A stretch of 64,000 nucleotides of DNA from an uncultured Thermomicrobiaceae bacterium (GTDB lineage Bacteria > Chloroflexota > Chloroflexia > Thermomicrobiales > Thermomicrobiaceae), in contig CALKCJ010000002.1 in NCBI GenBank assembly GCA_938082375.1, positions 40,075-104,074 on the forward strand, read 5' to 3'. This document shows positions 15,578 to 24,642 of this stretch, one piece after another; position 1 is the stretch's first letter; each line of letters begins with the position of its first letter. A program made the translations under genes and the position numbers. A model generated the notes under the pieces. The model was not told where the DNA came from and made no database searches. It worked only from the letters and a program-made list of their open reading frames with translations.

Positions 15578-16278
15578 TCGCTGGCATTCGGCGGCTCGGG
15601 GAAGCGCGCGTCGAATTCGGCCGGGTGGCCGAGCGGCTGCACGCGGGCGAGTGGGTCGCGGCACCGGGCCCGGCGGGTGAGGAACCGGCGCTGGTCGTGA
15701 TCGCGCCGGAGCAGGTGCTCCTCAGCGAGGCGGAGCTGCCGGAACTGCCCCTCCGGCGACTGAGCGAGGTCGAGCGGGCGCGCCTGCCGGAACTGTTTGA
15801 GCTTGCCCTCCGGCTCGCCCGGCAGGCTGCTGCGGTCATCGGCGAGCTCAAAGAGCCCCTTCGGTTCCTCGGCGTGCGGGTCACGCTCGACGGGAGTGCC
15901 ATCGTCGAGTACTGGGAGAAAGAGGGCCGCTTGCCGGCCGCCGACATCGCAGCCCGGCTCTCCGAGCGGCTCGGGCGGCCAGTGCACCTCGTTGCCAGCA
16001 CGGGCGAGAGGCCGCGAGCGCTCTTCGGCGGGCCGGGCCGGCTCGGGGGCGAGGCGCTCGACCTCGTTGAGCTGGCCCGGCGACGGCTGGGAGTGCTCCC
16101 CGGTGAAGTTCCACCACGACCTGGTGGTTACCCCCGGCTGGGAAGCCGGGTTGCCACCCCTCTGGGCGACGGCGTCGTGCGCTCGGTGTCGACCCGGCAT
16201 CGCACGGTGAGCGTCGAGCTCGAGGATGGCACTCGCCACGACGTACCGCTCGACCAGGTGGTACCGGGTGTGCGGTGA
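15550..16278 (+). CDS. RicT/YaaT-like PSP1-domain protein lacking cysteines
   Basis: A 242-residue protein whose GTG start lies 28 bases inside holB. The middle segment LRFLGVRVTLDGSAIVEYW followed by GRLPAADIAARLSERLGRPV matches the PSP1 core of RicT, which has the VEytfDgs and RVDFRELVkdLA blocks. The end, YPRLGSRVATPLGDGVVRSV, matches the family C-terminus. RicT proteins normally carry a cysteine cluster that holds an iron-sulfur cluster in the Y-complex. This protein has no cysteine at all, and the segment in question is replaced by a Gly/Arg-rich stretch. The position after holB supports homology; a function in RNA processing as in Bacillus is doubtful. Confidence 0.65.
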   Translation: MAESRSDPLIAGIRRLGEARVEFGRVAERLHAGEWVAAPGPAGEEPALVVIAPEQVLLSEAELPELPLRRLSEVERARLPELFELALRLARQAAAVIGELKEPLRFLGVRVTLDGSAIVEYWEKEGRLPAADIAARLSERLGRPVHLVASTGERPRALFGGPGRLGGEALDLVELARRRLGVLPGEVPPRPGGYPRLGSRVATPLGDGVVRSVSTRHRTVSVELEDGTRHDVPLDQVVPGVR

Positions 16279-16282
16279 GCGG

Positions 16283-18661
16283 CTACGGGCCGGCTGACGG
16301 TGCAGGCAGGCGGACGGAGAGCAGCGCCTGGTCGGTCAGCACATAGGCCACGCCCAAGATGTCGTCCACCGCGATGTCCCGGATCGACCCCAGCGGCGGT
16401 GCCCCCTCAGCTGGGAGGAACTGCTGCACGAGCGTCCCGTCCTGCGTCAGTCGCAGGATGCGACCCTCCCGGTCTGCCACATAGCGGTAGGGCCGATCTG
16501 GCTGCATCGAGAGCGCGACCGCATGCACTACCGGCGGATCGACCTGTGGCTTCGACTCCCCTTCCAGGGCGCCACGGTAGAAGGTCGCGACCGTACCGTC
16601 AGGCTCGAGCACGTAGATGCGCCCGTCGATCTCCATGTCGACAGCCCCCAACAGGTGATCAGTGAACTGACCGCCTGTCCAGTCTTCTGGCTGATTCTGG
16701 TAGGCGCCTGCGAGGAACTTCAGGATCTGCCCCGGCTCTGGAAGCAGGAGGTACAGGTTGCCGCTGAAGCTGCCCACCGCCGCCACACCGGAGTAGGGTG
16801 CGCCGAACGTGCCGACCGGCAGCCGGTTCCACTGCGCCGTCGCCGGGTCGAAGACATAGGCGCTGGCACCGTCGAAGGCGACCAGCGTGCCGTCACCCCA
16901 GGCAGCGCCGAGCAGGGTACCGACCGGCGCGCCGCCCACGTCGCTTCCGGGCTCGAGCAGCTTGATCAGCTTGGTGCCGCCGCTGTCGAGGCGATAGAGC
17001 GCGTCGGTCAGGAGATAGAGCTGGCCGTTCCCGACGAAGAGCCGGGGCGTGACCCCCTCCGGCGCTGGCGGGACGCCACCGAGCACCTGGATCGACTCGA
17101 GGCGATGGATCTTGAGCACGCGGTCGATAGCCGCCTGGACGGCAGCACGCTCCTGTGCGATCCGCGCGGGGTCGAGCCCCAGCGTAGCAGCCGCGTCCAG
17201 CCGAGCCCGAGCTGTCGCCAGATAGGCCCGGGCAAGAGCCGGATCGCTCGACTGCTCAGCGAGCGTCCGCTCCTGGACGGCCGTCTGGAGGAGTGTCTCG
17301 AACCGCTCCTGGCGCGCACGCGCGCGGTCGTTATGAACCGAAAAGGCGAGCGCCGTCGAGAGGATGCCGATCAGGCTGAGAGCGACCAACCCGGTCATCC
17401 GGCTGACTGGCAGCCGGGGGAGCTGCCGGCGCACGGGGCCGAGGTCGGGGAACTGGATCGCGTCGTCAAAGCGCTGCAGGCGCGGTAACCCGAACGTCCC
17501 GTCGTCGGGCGGTGGAGTGATCCGGCGGTGCCGCCGAGCGAGAAGCTGCCACAAGCCCAGCGCAGCCGCGGCGAGCGCGATGGCGAGACCGGTCAGCAAC
17601 TCGACCAGGGTGCGACTCCTCCCTGCCCGGTGCTCAACGTCGCCCTCGACAGCCTCATCACCCGAGCTGGCGGAGGGTTCCCAGCGCATCCCGGCGGTCA
17701 ATTCCCCGTCGGGCCAGGGCTGGCCGAGCGTCGTTGCGTCGTCGCTGCGTCGAGCTGAGTGACGTTCCCAATCCCCCCGCGCCTCGGCGTGCGCCTCGAC
17801 GCCGCCGTTGGCCCCGTGACTAGTCTGCCCCGTCTCGGCTCCGGGGTCAACCAGCTCACCCGGCCAATTCGTCCTAGCCCTCGAGCCCAGTCGTCGCGCC
17901 GTGTCTTCAGGAAGCAGTTGGAGGAGCAGGTCTGCCAGCCGCCGCAGCGGGCGGGCCGGCTCACCGCGCTCCAGGCCGATAGCGATAGCGATGGCCTGGG
18001 CGCTGCTGTCTCCTCGCTCCCACGCAAGCTCTTCGAGGAGTCCGATCACCTGCTCCGGCTCCGGCCTGAGGACGGCCTCGGGATAGCGAGCGGCAAGGGC
18101 GGCTCCGAGCTCCTGCTGACTGAGGACAACCGTATCCCCCGGCGCTAGCCGGGTGTAATACAGCGACGGCTGAGTGTTCCGATACTGCCCAAGCGGATAG
18201 CACCCGTCGTGCGTCTGGACATCTTCGCCGGGGAAGGCGTAGATCTCCTGCTCCTGGCCGACCAGCACTTGGCTCGGCAACACCTGTGCGATCAAAAGAT
18301 CGTGCCCGCGGAACAACACACAGGCGGCACCGAAGCGGTACCACTCCTCTCGCGCGCGCCCGGCGTTCAGATTGAAGAGCCACTGGTTGGCAGCCCCGAA
18401 GGCTTGTGTCACCAGCTGACCCAGCTCTTCGAGCGTGCTCTGTTCGTTGATCTGCCAAGCGATCTGTTGTATGAGGGCGAGCACCTGCCGAGCTACCTCG
18501 ACCGTCCCTGGCCCCTCGAGGAGGGGTTCCACGATGACCGCGAGCCCGTGACCTGACCTGGTGCCCAAGATGCCGTCGACCAGCAGTCCGAGGTACGTGG
18601 ACTCCGCTGTGGTCGCGATTCCTTGTGCACGCTGGGCTGTTGTCCACGCGACCCGCGACAT
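16283..18661 (-). CDS. Degenerate PP2C-like domain, two membrane segments and a propeller
   Basis: A 792-residue protein. Residues 1-245 resemble a PP2C phosphatase fold: STYLGLLVDGILGTRSGHGL, FGAACVLFRGHDLLIAQV with PSQVLVGQ, and LAPGDTVVLSQQELGAAL. The acidic metal-binding residues of true PP2C (DGMGG-like and the late SDG) are missing or altered, so it is probably an inactive sensor. A disordered acidic stretch follows, then two hydrophobic segments (LLTGLAIALAAAALGLWQLL and MTGLVALSLIGILSTALAFS), a coiled region, and a C-terminal part of repeated strands (LFVGNGQLYLLTDALYRLD, GTLLGAAWGDGTLVAFDG) that reads as a beta-propeller. It follows the TPR gene on the same strand with a 231-base gap that holds its own candidate promoter. 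Confidence 0.65.
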   Translation of the reverse strand: MSRVAWTTAQRAQGIATTAESTYLGLLVDGILGTRSGHGLAVIVEPLLEGPGTVEVARQVLALIQQIAWQINEQSTLEELGQLVTQAFGAANQWLFNLNAGRAREEWYRFGAACVLFRGHDLLIAQVLPSQVLVGQEQEIYAFPGEDVQTHDGCYPLGQYRNTQPSLYYTRLAPGDTVVLSQQELGAALAARYPEAVLRPEPEQVIGLLEELAWERGDSSAQAIAIAIGLERGEPARPLRRLADLLLQLLPEDTARRLGSRARTNWPGELVDPGAETGQTSHGANGGVEAHAEARGDWERHSARRSDDATTLGQPWPDGELTAGMRWEPSASSGDEAVEGDVEHRAGRSRTLVELLTGLAIALAAAALGLWQLLARRHRRITPPPDDGTFGLPRLQRFDDAIQFPDLGPVRRQLPRLPVSRMTGLVALSLIGILSTALAFSVHNDRARARQERFETLLQTAVQERTLAEQSSDPALARAYLATARARLDAAATLGLDPARIAQERAAVQAAIDRVLKIHRLESIQVLGGVPPAPEGVTPRLFVGNGQLYLLTDALYRLDSGGTKLIKLLEPGSDVGGAPVGTLLGAAWGDGTLVAFDGASAYVFDPATAQWNRLPVGTFGAPYSGVAAVGSFSGNLYLLLPEPGQILKFLAGAYQNQPEDWTGGQFTDHLLGAVDMEIDGRIYVLEPDGTVATFYRGALEGESKPQVDPPVVHAVALSMQPDRPYRYVADREGRILRLTQDGTLVQQFLPAEGAPPLGSIRDIAVDDILGVAYVLTDQALLSVRLPAPSAGP

Positions 18662-18775
18662 CGCTTACACTTCCTCCCCACTGGCGCGCCCGCCGGGGCG
18701 CACATCTCCTAGGGGCACAAGCATCTCTGTGCCCAGGTGGTCTGACCGGCACCATCGTGCCTCTCTGGCACTGCC

Positions 18776-18804
18776 AGTCTAGCACAGGTGTGTACGTACG
18801 TCCA
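18776..18804 (-). promoter_or_regulatory. Candidate promoter of the PP2C-like gene
   Basis: On the minus strand TGGACG (18799-18804) and TAGACT (18776-18781) are 17 bases apart, and the -10 is extended (TGCTAGACT). Predicted leader is about 108 bases to the ATG at 18661. Confidence 0.42.
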
Positions 18805-18892
18805 GGGGGAAGGAGCAGAAATCTAGCGTCCGTACGCGTGTTCTAATGGGACGCCCGATCGTGGAGCGCGCCGCACTGGCAAAGGCCGGCCG

Positions 18893-20998
18893 TCAGTCTC
18901 GCAGCACGTCCCGATGCTGTTCAGTGCCCTCGTGGAGAGCCTGCTCGCCCAGCACCAGATCTTCGGCAACCTCGGGCGACAGCGGCGCAACAGGAGCAGC
19001 GTGCCGGTCGAAAGGTTCGCCTAACAGCTCCGCCGTCGCTTCGGTGAGATCGCGCTCGCCGAGGTGGGTCGCCAGCTCGTAGGCGCAGCGGAGATGATAG
19101 CGCGCGTCGGCCTCGTTACCCTGGTCGAGCAAGAGCACGCCCAGATTGTAGTGGAGCACCATCGCTGCCCGCCGGTCGTTGAGCTGCTCCGAGAGGGTGA
19201 TCGCCTGCCGGTAGGCTGCCGTTGCGTCCTCCGGCTTCCCGGCGACGTCGAGGACGGTGGCCAAGCCGCGCAGCGCTCGGGCCAGCAGGGGAACGTCCTC
19301 GATCTCCTGTGCCGCGGCGAGGGCGGCCCGGTAGTGCTCCTCGGCTTCCTGGAAGAAATGCAGCGACTGGTAGAGACGGGCGATTTGCCCGTGTAGACGG
19401 GCACAGGCCTCCGTGTTACCGGCCGCGCTCGCCAGTTCGAGCGCTTGCCGGAGGTAGCTAAGCGCGCCGTGGGGGTCAGTGGTGCGGCGCGCGAGCTCGG
19501 CGAGCGTCAGCAGGTACCGCTGTTGGCCGGCGAGATCCCCCGCCTCGGCAGCCAGTCCGACCGCCTGCTCCAGGTAGCTCCTGGCTTCTCGGGTTAGGCT
19601 GCGCACGAGGCAGATCGAGCCCAGCAGCGCTAGGGCCTGCGCTTCCAGATGGGTCGCGCCCGCCTGCTGGGCCAAGTTGATGGCGCGATCCGCCACCTCG
19701 AGCGCCTGGCCCAGCTCCCCGTACTGGAGCAGGAGTTCACCGGTGCCGAGCAACCAGCGTGCCTCATCCACCAGGGAGCCAGAGCGGCGAGCCAGTTCCA
19801 GCGCCTCGGCCAGGTAGTCCGAGGCTTCGCCACGGTGGTCGAGTGCGCCGTGCGCCAGCCCCAGCAACCCGAGCAGCCGCTGACGGGCCTCACGGTCGTC
19901 CAGGGTCTCAGCGTTCTGCTGGGCGAGGTGCAGCATCTGCAGTGCGCGGCCGGGCTGACGGGCCTCCAGATAGAGCTCGGCTGCATCGAGCAGTGCACGG
20001 ACAGCGCTCGGGCGGTTGCCCAGGCGCAGCTCGAGGTTGGCGAGCTGGTGATAGTGCTCAGCGGACTCGCTGACCCTGCCCATCCGGCGCTCGAGTTTGG
20101 TCAGGCCCATCAGGCAACGACTCTCCATGGTGAGGTCACCACTGCCTCGCACCCGCTCGAGGGCACCGAGCAGCGCCGAGCGGGCCAGGCCGAGGCGGCC
20201 TCGCTGGGCCAGCAACGCGCTGATCTGCACTGCGATCTCGGCTTGCAAGCGGTGGTCGATGGTGCGCTCGGCCGCCTCCTGCGCCTGCTGCAGCAAGATG
20301 TACGCTGCGTCCGGATCCTTCGAGCGGACAATCGCGACCTGGCGCAACAGGGCGTCGACGAGCCCAGCATAGTGCTTGACGCGACGGGCGCTTCGTCCCG
20401 CGCGGTGGTAGAACTCGCGCGCCGCATCCTCGTCGCCGTCTTGGTAGGCGAGATCGCCGAGCATCAGGGCGGTCTCCACGTCCTCTAACGTGTCGGTCTC
20501 TTCTCGCCCGGCCTCGAGCTGCCGCTTCAGGAGCTCTCGGGCCTGCTCCCGGTCGTTGGTCTCGTACGCCAGCCGCGCCAGCCGGGCGAGCGCTCGTCGC
20601 TGTCCGGTCACATTGGCGATGCGCTGGGCTGCACGCAGGGCTTCGCGCAGGTGGAGCCCGCGCTCGGACATCTCGTTCATTTCCGCCAACAGATCGGCTG
20701 CCCGCAGGTTGGCCTCCATCAGCACACGGTCGAACCCCTTGTGCCGGGCAGCCAGGATCGCCAAGCGGTAGAGCAGCAGCGCCTGCTCCGGATCGTCGAC
20801 GCCGACGCGCGCCGCCTCCGCCTGGAGTTCCCACAGGTCGCCGTCGGCGATGCGGGCCAGCAGGTCAGGTCGCTCGGCGGCCAGGTAGGCCTGCTCCGGG
20901 GTCAACCGGCCGGCCTCGACTTCAGCGGCAAGCCGGTACAACGGGTTGCGTTCGATCCCCTGCCGACGACGAAGCCAGCGGCCGAACTGCTCGAACAT
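18893..20998 (-). CDS. Tetratricopeptide-repeat protein
   Basis: A 701-residue, wholly helical protein built from TPR units of about 34-40 residues from residue 90 to the end. Clear examples are ALRAAQRIANVTGQRRALARLARL, GELGQALEVADRAINLAQQAG, HFFQEAEEHYRAALAAAQEI and GKPEDATAAYRQAITLSEQL. No signal peptide, membrane segment or enzymatic domain is visible, so it is a cytoplasmic scaffold or partner-binding protein. It starts with GAGGGAAGCC just before ATG and lies 19 bases after the threonine dehydratase gene and upstream of the PP2C-like protein. The latter is the likeliest functional partner, because TPR and PP2C-like propeller genes often sit together in signalling loci. Confidence 0.8.
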   Translation of the reverse strand: MFEQFGRWLRRRQGIERNPLYRLAAEVEAGRLTPEQAYLAAERPDLLARIADGDLWELQAEAARVGVDDPEQALLLYRLAILAARHKGFDRVLMEANLRAADLLAEMNEMSERGLHLREALRAAQRIANVTGQRRALARLARLAYETNDREQARELLKRQLEAGREETDTLEDVETALMLGDLAYQDGDEDAAREFYHRAGRSARRVKHYAGLVDALLRQVAIVRSKDPDAAYILLQQAQEAAERTIDHRLQAEIAVQISALLAQRGRLGLARSALLGALERVRGSGDLTMESRCLMGLTKLERRMGRVSESAEHYHQLANLELRLGNRPSAVRALLDAAELYLEARQPGRALQMLHLAQQNAETLDDREARQRLLGLLGLAHGALDHRGEASDYLAEALELARRSGSLVDEARWLLGTGELLLQYGELGQALEVADRAINLAQQAGATHLEAQALALLGSICLVRSLTREARSYLEQAVGLAAEAGDLAGQQRYLLTLAELARRTTDPHGALSYLRQALELASAAGNTEACARLHGQIARLYQSLHFFQEAEEHYRAALAAAQEIEDVPLLARALRGLATVLDVAGKPEDATAAYRQAITLSEQLNDRRAAMVLHYNLGVLLLDQGNEADARYHLRCAYELATHLGERDLTEATAELLGEPFDRHAAPVAPLSPEVAEDLVLGEQALHEGTEQHRDVLRD

Positions 20999-21017
20999 GG
21001 CTTCCCTCGCTGACGCG

Positions 21018-22019
21018 CTAGCTGGCCGGCCCAGCGACGGCCGGCGGATATCCCGCTATCGCCATGGCCCAGCGCAGCGTCTCGAGCGTGAGATTGCCAC
21101 CACTCACGATGAGCGCGACCTTCTTTCCGGCGAGCCGCTCGCGCAGCCGATGGGCGGCCGCCAGCGCCGCTGCGCCCGCGCCCTCGGCGACCAGGTGAGC
21201 CGTCTCCATCAGCTCGACGATCGCCCCGCACATCTCCTCATCGCTGACGAGCACGAGCTCGTCGACCCGCTCGCGGATGATCCGGAGCGGCAACTCGAAT
21301 GCGACCCGCGTCGCCAGCCCCTCGGCGAACGTCGAGCCGCGCTCCAGCTCCAAGAGCCGGCCTTGCCGCCACGACTCGTAGACGACCGGCATCCCGGCGG
21401 CCTGCACACCGATCACCTCGATCCGCGGATCGACCGTCTTCATCACGATGCCGGTGCCGCACACGCCGCTCCCGGCCCCGACGGGGACGATGACTGCGTC
21501 CAGGTCGGGTACCGCCTCGATCAGCTCGAGCGCGTACGTTCCTACCCCGGCGATTAGGTCGGGCTCGTTCGCCGAGTGGATATACCGGAAGCCATCGCGC
21601 GCGGCCCGCTCCTCGCAGGCCAGGCGAGCCTCGTCGAAGTCGCGCCCGGTCAGGACGACTTCGGCGCCCAGCCGGCGCATGGCTGCCAGCTTGAGCGGAT
21701 TCGCGTCCTCCGGCGCGTAGATGATCGCTCGCACGCCGAACAGCCGGGCCGCGTAGGCGATCGACTGGCCATGGTTGCCGGTCGAGGCCGTAACCACGCC
21801 CCGGGCACGCTCCTCCGGGGAGAGGCAGCTCATCAGGTAGATCCCGCCACGTACCTTGAAGGCGCCGATCGGTTGGAGGTTCTCGCATTTGAGGTAGACC
21901 TCGAAGCCCAACCGCTCGCCCAGAGCAGCCGGCTGCACGACCGGGGTCGGGGGCAGATACCGGTGCACGACTGCGCGCGCTCGCACGATATCGCGAAATG
22001 TCGGCGGCTCAAGTCTCAT
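21018..22019 (-). CDS. Threonine/serine dehydratase, PLP fold type II
   Basis: A 333-residue PLP enzyme that would deaminate threonine or serine to the 2-oxo acid. The PLP lysine lies in IGAFKVRGG near residue 54, followed by TASTGNHGQSIAYAARLFG. The phosphate-binding loop is VGAGSGVCGTG (a little unusual; GGGGL is common), and the late SGGN motif is present near residue 307. It is too short to carry a C-terminal ACT regulatory domain, so it is the non-feedback, TdcB-like or broad-specificity form, not biosynthetic IlvA. GAGGAGG lies six bases before ATG. The gene is divergent from pyrF and first in a minus-strand run with the TPR gene. Confidence 0.85.
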   Translation of the reverse strand: MRLEPPTFRDIVRARAVVHRYLPPTPVVQPAALGERLGFEVYLKCENLQPIGAFKVRGGIYLMSCLSPEERARGVVTASTGNHGQSIAYAARLFGVRAIIYAPEDANPLKLAAMRRLGAEVVLTGRDFDEARLACEERAARDGFRYIHSANEPDLIAGVGTYALELIEAVPDLDAVIVPVGAGSGVCGTGIVMKTVDPRIEVIGVQAAGMPVVYESWRQGRLLELERGSTFAEGLATRVAFELPLRIIRERVDELVLVSDEEMCGAIVELMETAHLVAEGAGAAALAAAHRLRERLAGKKVALIVSGGNLTLETLRWAMAIAGYPPAVAGPAS

Positions 22020-22259
22020 GTCCAGCCTCCTCGGCGACCCTCACCCCGCGACGGTGGCACTGGTGAGCGTACGACGATCCCGCGCGGTTGTCCATGAACC
22101 CTTCAGGCTCTCCTCCGACGTCCAGCACGCCACTGCCCTGACGTCACCTACGCCACCGGGCCGCCGCTCGTCCGGCATGCGAGATCAGAGTCGAGCGGCT
22201 ATTATCGCGCGGTGGGCGCTAGCCTCTACCCGGATTACCTCTCACGAGCACCGTGGCCC

Positions 22260-22268
22260 TGCTATTCT
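22260..22268 (+). promoter_or_regulatory. Extended -10 box of pyrF
   Basis: TGCTATTCT matches TG-N-TATAAT at most positions. The start site would be near 22275, giving a 28-base leader with GGAGG five bases before the pyrF ATG. No -35 match is visible. The remaining 240 bases back to the dehydratase gene show no other clear signal. Confidence 0.5.
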
Positions 22269-22302
22269 ACGGCCGACTAGGCGCTCGCACTGCGGAGGCG
22301 AC

Positions 22303-23133
22303 ATGCGGTTTTTAGAGCGGCTAACCCAGGTGATCCAGGCGAACGACTCGATGCTCTGCGTCGGGCTCGATCCCGACCTGGAGCGATTTCCAGCTCATCT
22401 ACCGCGCGACCCGGCCACGATCGTCGCATTCAACCGGGCGATCATCGAGGCGACCGCCGATCTGGTCTGCGCCTACAAGCCGAACCTGGCCTTCTACCTC
22501 GTCCACGGCCAGGCCGGCATCCGGGCACTCGTCGAGACGCGCCGGCTGATCCCGCCGGAGATCCCGGTGATCCTGGACGCCAAGGTCGGCGATATCTCCA
22601 GCACCTCGGCAGCCTATGCCGAGGCCTTCTTCGACCGGTGGGGCTTCGACGCGGTCACCGCTCACCCGTATCTGGGGCAGGATGGGCTGGCCCCGTTCCT
22701 GCGCACGCCCGGCCGGGGCGTCTTCGTGTTGGTGAAGACCTCGAACCCGGGCGCTGGCGAGTTTCAGGATCTACCGATCCGCGTCGACAGTGGCGACGAA
22801 CCACTCTACCTGCGTGTCGCCCGGCACGTTGCTCGCTGGAATGAGCGCTACGGCTCCTGCGGGCTGGTCGTCGGCGCGACCTACCCTGCCGAGCTGGCCG
22901 CGGTGCGCCGCCAGCACCCCGACCTGCCGATCCTGATCCCCGGCATCGGCGCCCAGGCCGGCGACCTGGAGGCCGCGGTGCGGGGTGGCCTCGCTGGCGC
23001 CACCGCCCCCATCGTCGTCGCCGTGACGCGCTCGGTGATCTACGCGAGCCAGGGGGCCGATTTCGCCGCGGCTGCCCGCAGCGCCGCCTCAACGCTGCGC
23101 GACGCCATCAACCGGGCGCGGCCAAGGCGGTGA
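22303..23133 (+). CDS. pyrF: Orotidine 5'-phosphate decarboxylase, type 2
   Basis: A 276-residue TIM-barrel enzyme for the last step of UMP synthesis (OMP to UMP plus CO2). It begins with the substrate-binding strand MLCVGLDPDLERFP and continues with AYKPNLAFYLVHG. The catalytic motif is VILDAKVGDIS near residues 84-94, with the Asp-Lys-Asp array. Further matches are TAHPYLGQDGL, FVLVKTSNPGAGEFQD and LIPGIGAQ near the phosphate-binding end. Length and motifs fit the longer type 2 PyrF found in mycobacteria, Myxococcus and Chloroflexi. The ATG at 22303 has GGAGG five bases upstream. No other pyrimidine gene is in the window. Confidence 0.92.
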   Translation: MRFLERLTQVIQANDSMLCVGLDPDLERFPAHLPRDPATIVAFNRAIIEATADLVCAYKPNLAFYLVHGQAGIRALVETRRLIPPEIPVILDAKVGDISSTSAAYAEAFFDRWGFDAVTAHPYLGQDGLAPFLRTPGRGVFVLVKTSNPGAGEFQDLPIRVDSGDEPLYLRVARHVARWNERYGSCGLVVGATYPAELAAVRRQHPDLPILIPGIGAQAGDLEAAVRGGLAGATAPIVVAVTRSVIYASQGADFAAAARSAASTLRDAINRARPRR

Positions 23134-23140
23134 ATTTGTC

Positions 23141-23162
23141 CTCCCCCCGACCGGCGGGGAGA
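23141..23162. terminator. Hairpin between convergent pyrF and PfpI-family genes
   Basis: CTCCCC and GGGGAG are separated by about ten bases in the 51-base gap between two convergent stop codons. It has no T-run, so termination is likely by position but not proven. Confidence 0.4.
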
Positions 23163-23184
23163 GCATGGTAGCAAGGGCCCAAGC

Positions 23185-23724
23185 TCAGTCGCCCTGGGCC
23201 GGCACGGCGGCCAGCGCCTTGGCCATCGCCTCATCGAACTGCGGAAGATCGGCCGGCACCCGCGAGGTGATCAGGTTGCCATCGACCACCAGCGGCTCGT
23301 CCACGTAGTTGGCGCCAGCGTTCTTGACGTCGTCGCGGATCTTGTTGACACAAGTGACCGTCCGGCCGCGCAGCACATTTGCTGAGATCAGAAGCTGCGG
23401 GCCGTGGCAGATCGCCGCGACCGGCTTGCCGCTCTCGACGAAGCGACGGGTGAACTCGACCGCCCGGTCGTCGATCCGCAGGTTCTCCGGGGAGCCGCCG
23501 CCGGGGATGACCAGCAGGTCGAACTCATCGACTCTGACCTCGTCGAAGGTCTTGTCCGGCTGGATCGTGGTGCCCTTCTTGCCGGTGATCGGCTCGCTCG
23601 TGAGGCCGATCACGACGACCTCAGCACCCCGCTCTTCCAGGTACCGCTTGGGGTCGGTCGCCTCGATGTCCTCAAAGTTGTTCGCGAGCACCATCGCCAC
23701 TCGCTTGCCAGTCAGCTCGGCCAT
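23185..23724 (-). CDS. DJ-1/PfpI family protein
   Basis: A 179-residue class I glutamine-amidotransferase-like protein. The nucleophile elbow is clear in KPVAAICHGPQLLISA, with Cys near residue 105 followed by His. The conserved early Glu lies in LANNFEDIEATDP, and DLLVIPGGGSPENLR is the usual middle strand. These residues match the YhbO/PfpI group, described as deglycases or chaperones, earlier as proteases. It is cytoplasmic. The ATG at 23724 was chosen because GGAGGGAGGG lies about seven bases before it; the frame extends ten codons further up without a ribosome site. Confidence 0.88.
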   Translation of the reverse strand: MAELTGKRVAMVLANNFEDIEATDPKRYLEERGAEVVVIGLTSEPITGKKGTTIQPDKTFDEVRVDEFDLLVIPGGGSPENLRIDDRAVEFTRRFVESGKPVAAICHGPQLLISANVLRGRTVTCVNKIRDDVKNAGANYVDEPLVVDGNLITSRVPADLPQFDEAMAKALAAVPAQGD

Positions 23725-23829
23725 GCGCTTACCCTCCCTCCGAGCGTGGGTCAAGGTCTACCAGACGCAGTCACAGGATGCCATCCCCACCCACCCAGGG
23801 GCAACCGAGGCGCCCGGTGTAGCCAAGTG

Positions 23830-24642
23830 TCACGCCAGGATATCGCGCCGGCGGAAGATCGCGAGCGCGGCCAGCGCACCACTGATCCCGATCGCCAGCA
23901 ACGCTACGAGCCCCGCCCAGCTCACGCCGCTGCCCTCCAGCGCCTCGCGGGGCCGGTAGGCGGTAAAGATGCTCAGGTAGCGCAGCCATTCGAATCGCTC
24001 GCTGAGCTCGGCAATCACCCAGGCAAGGTACATCGCCAGCACCACCGCCGCGGCCATGGCGGCTGCCTTTCCGCGCTCGCTGGAAAACGAGGAGAACAGT
24101 ACCGAGAGGCCGGCGATCGCGATCAAGAAGTCGAGCAGCACGACCCCGAGCTGGAGAGCGGCGCCAGCGGAAAACTCGGCGTCGACGACTGGAGCAGTGA
24201 CGAAGAGGGTGAGCACCGATACGAGCACCACGACCACGATGTCCACCAGGAGCGCCAGGAGCTTGCCGGCCAGCAGCCCGGGACGGCTCACTGGAACCGA
24301 GAGCCACAGCTCGGCGGTGCCGCGCTCGACTTCCTGCGCGACAGCGGCAGCACCGGACATGATGACGAAGATCGCGGCGACCAGCGGCCAGATGAAACTG
24401 AAGACTTCCGTGTGCATGAAACCGGAGAAGCTCGTCAGTGTCGCTGTACCTGGCTCGATCCCGAAGGCGCGGAGAAAGGCTTCCGGATAACTGCGGATGA
24501 TTTCCTCGAACTGCGCGCCGACATCGCGAAACGTCGGGTAGAAGGCGGCAAGGAGCACGATATAGAGGGCGAGCCCGATCGCATACCAGAAGGTCGACCA
24601 GCGCAGATCCCACAGTGCCTTGCGCGTCATTGTCCAGATCAT
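23830..24642 (-). CDS. ABC-2 type exporter permease
   Basis: A 270-residue integral membrane protein with six predicted membrane segments: near residues 18-36, 85-105, 125-150, 165-185, 195-215 and 240-262. The order, with a large loop after the first segment and EVERGTAELWLSVPVSR after the second, fits ABC-2 permeases. The final RRRDI is also typical of the group. Its ATG overlaps the stop of the ATPase gene (ATGA), so the two subunits are translated together. The substrate is unknown; TetR control suggests a drug or lipid-like toxic compound. Confidence 0.83.
   Translation of the reverse strand: MIWTMTRKALWDLRWSTFWYAIGLALYIVLLAAFYPTFRDVGAQFEEIIRSYPEAFLRAFGIEPGTATLTSFSGFMHTEVFSFIWPLVAAIFVIMSGAAAVAQEVERGTAELWLSVPVSRPGLLAGKLLALLVDIVVVVLVSVLTLFVTAPVVDAEFSAGAALQLGVVLLDFLIAIAGLSVLFSSFSSERGKAAAMAAAVVLAMYLAWVIAELSERFEWLRYLSIFTAYRPREALEGSGVSWAGLVALLAIGISGALAALAIFRRRDILA

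Noticed and set aside
16125..16155. Hairpin CCCCCGGCTGGGAAGCCGGG, similar to ends of IS200/IS605 elements
   Set aside because: It codes for expected C-terminal residues of the RicT-like protein (YPRLGSRVATP region), so it is coding sequence, not an inserted element.
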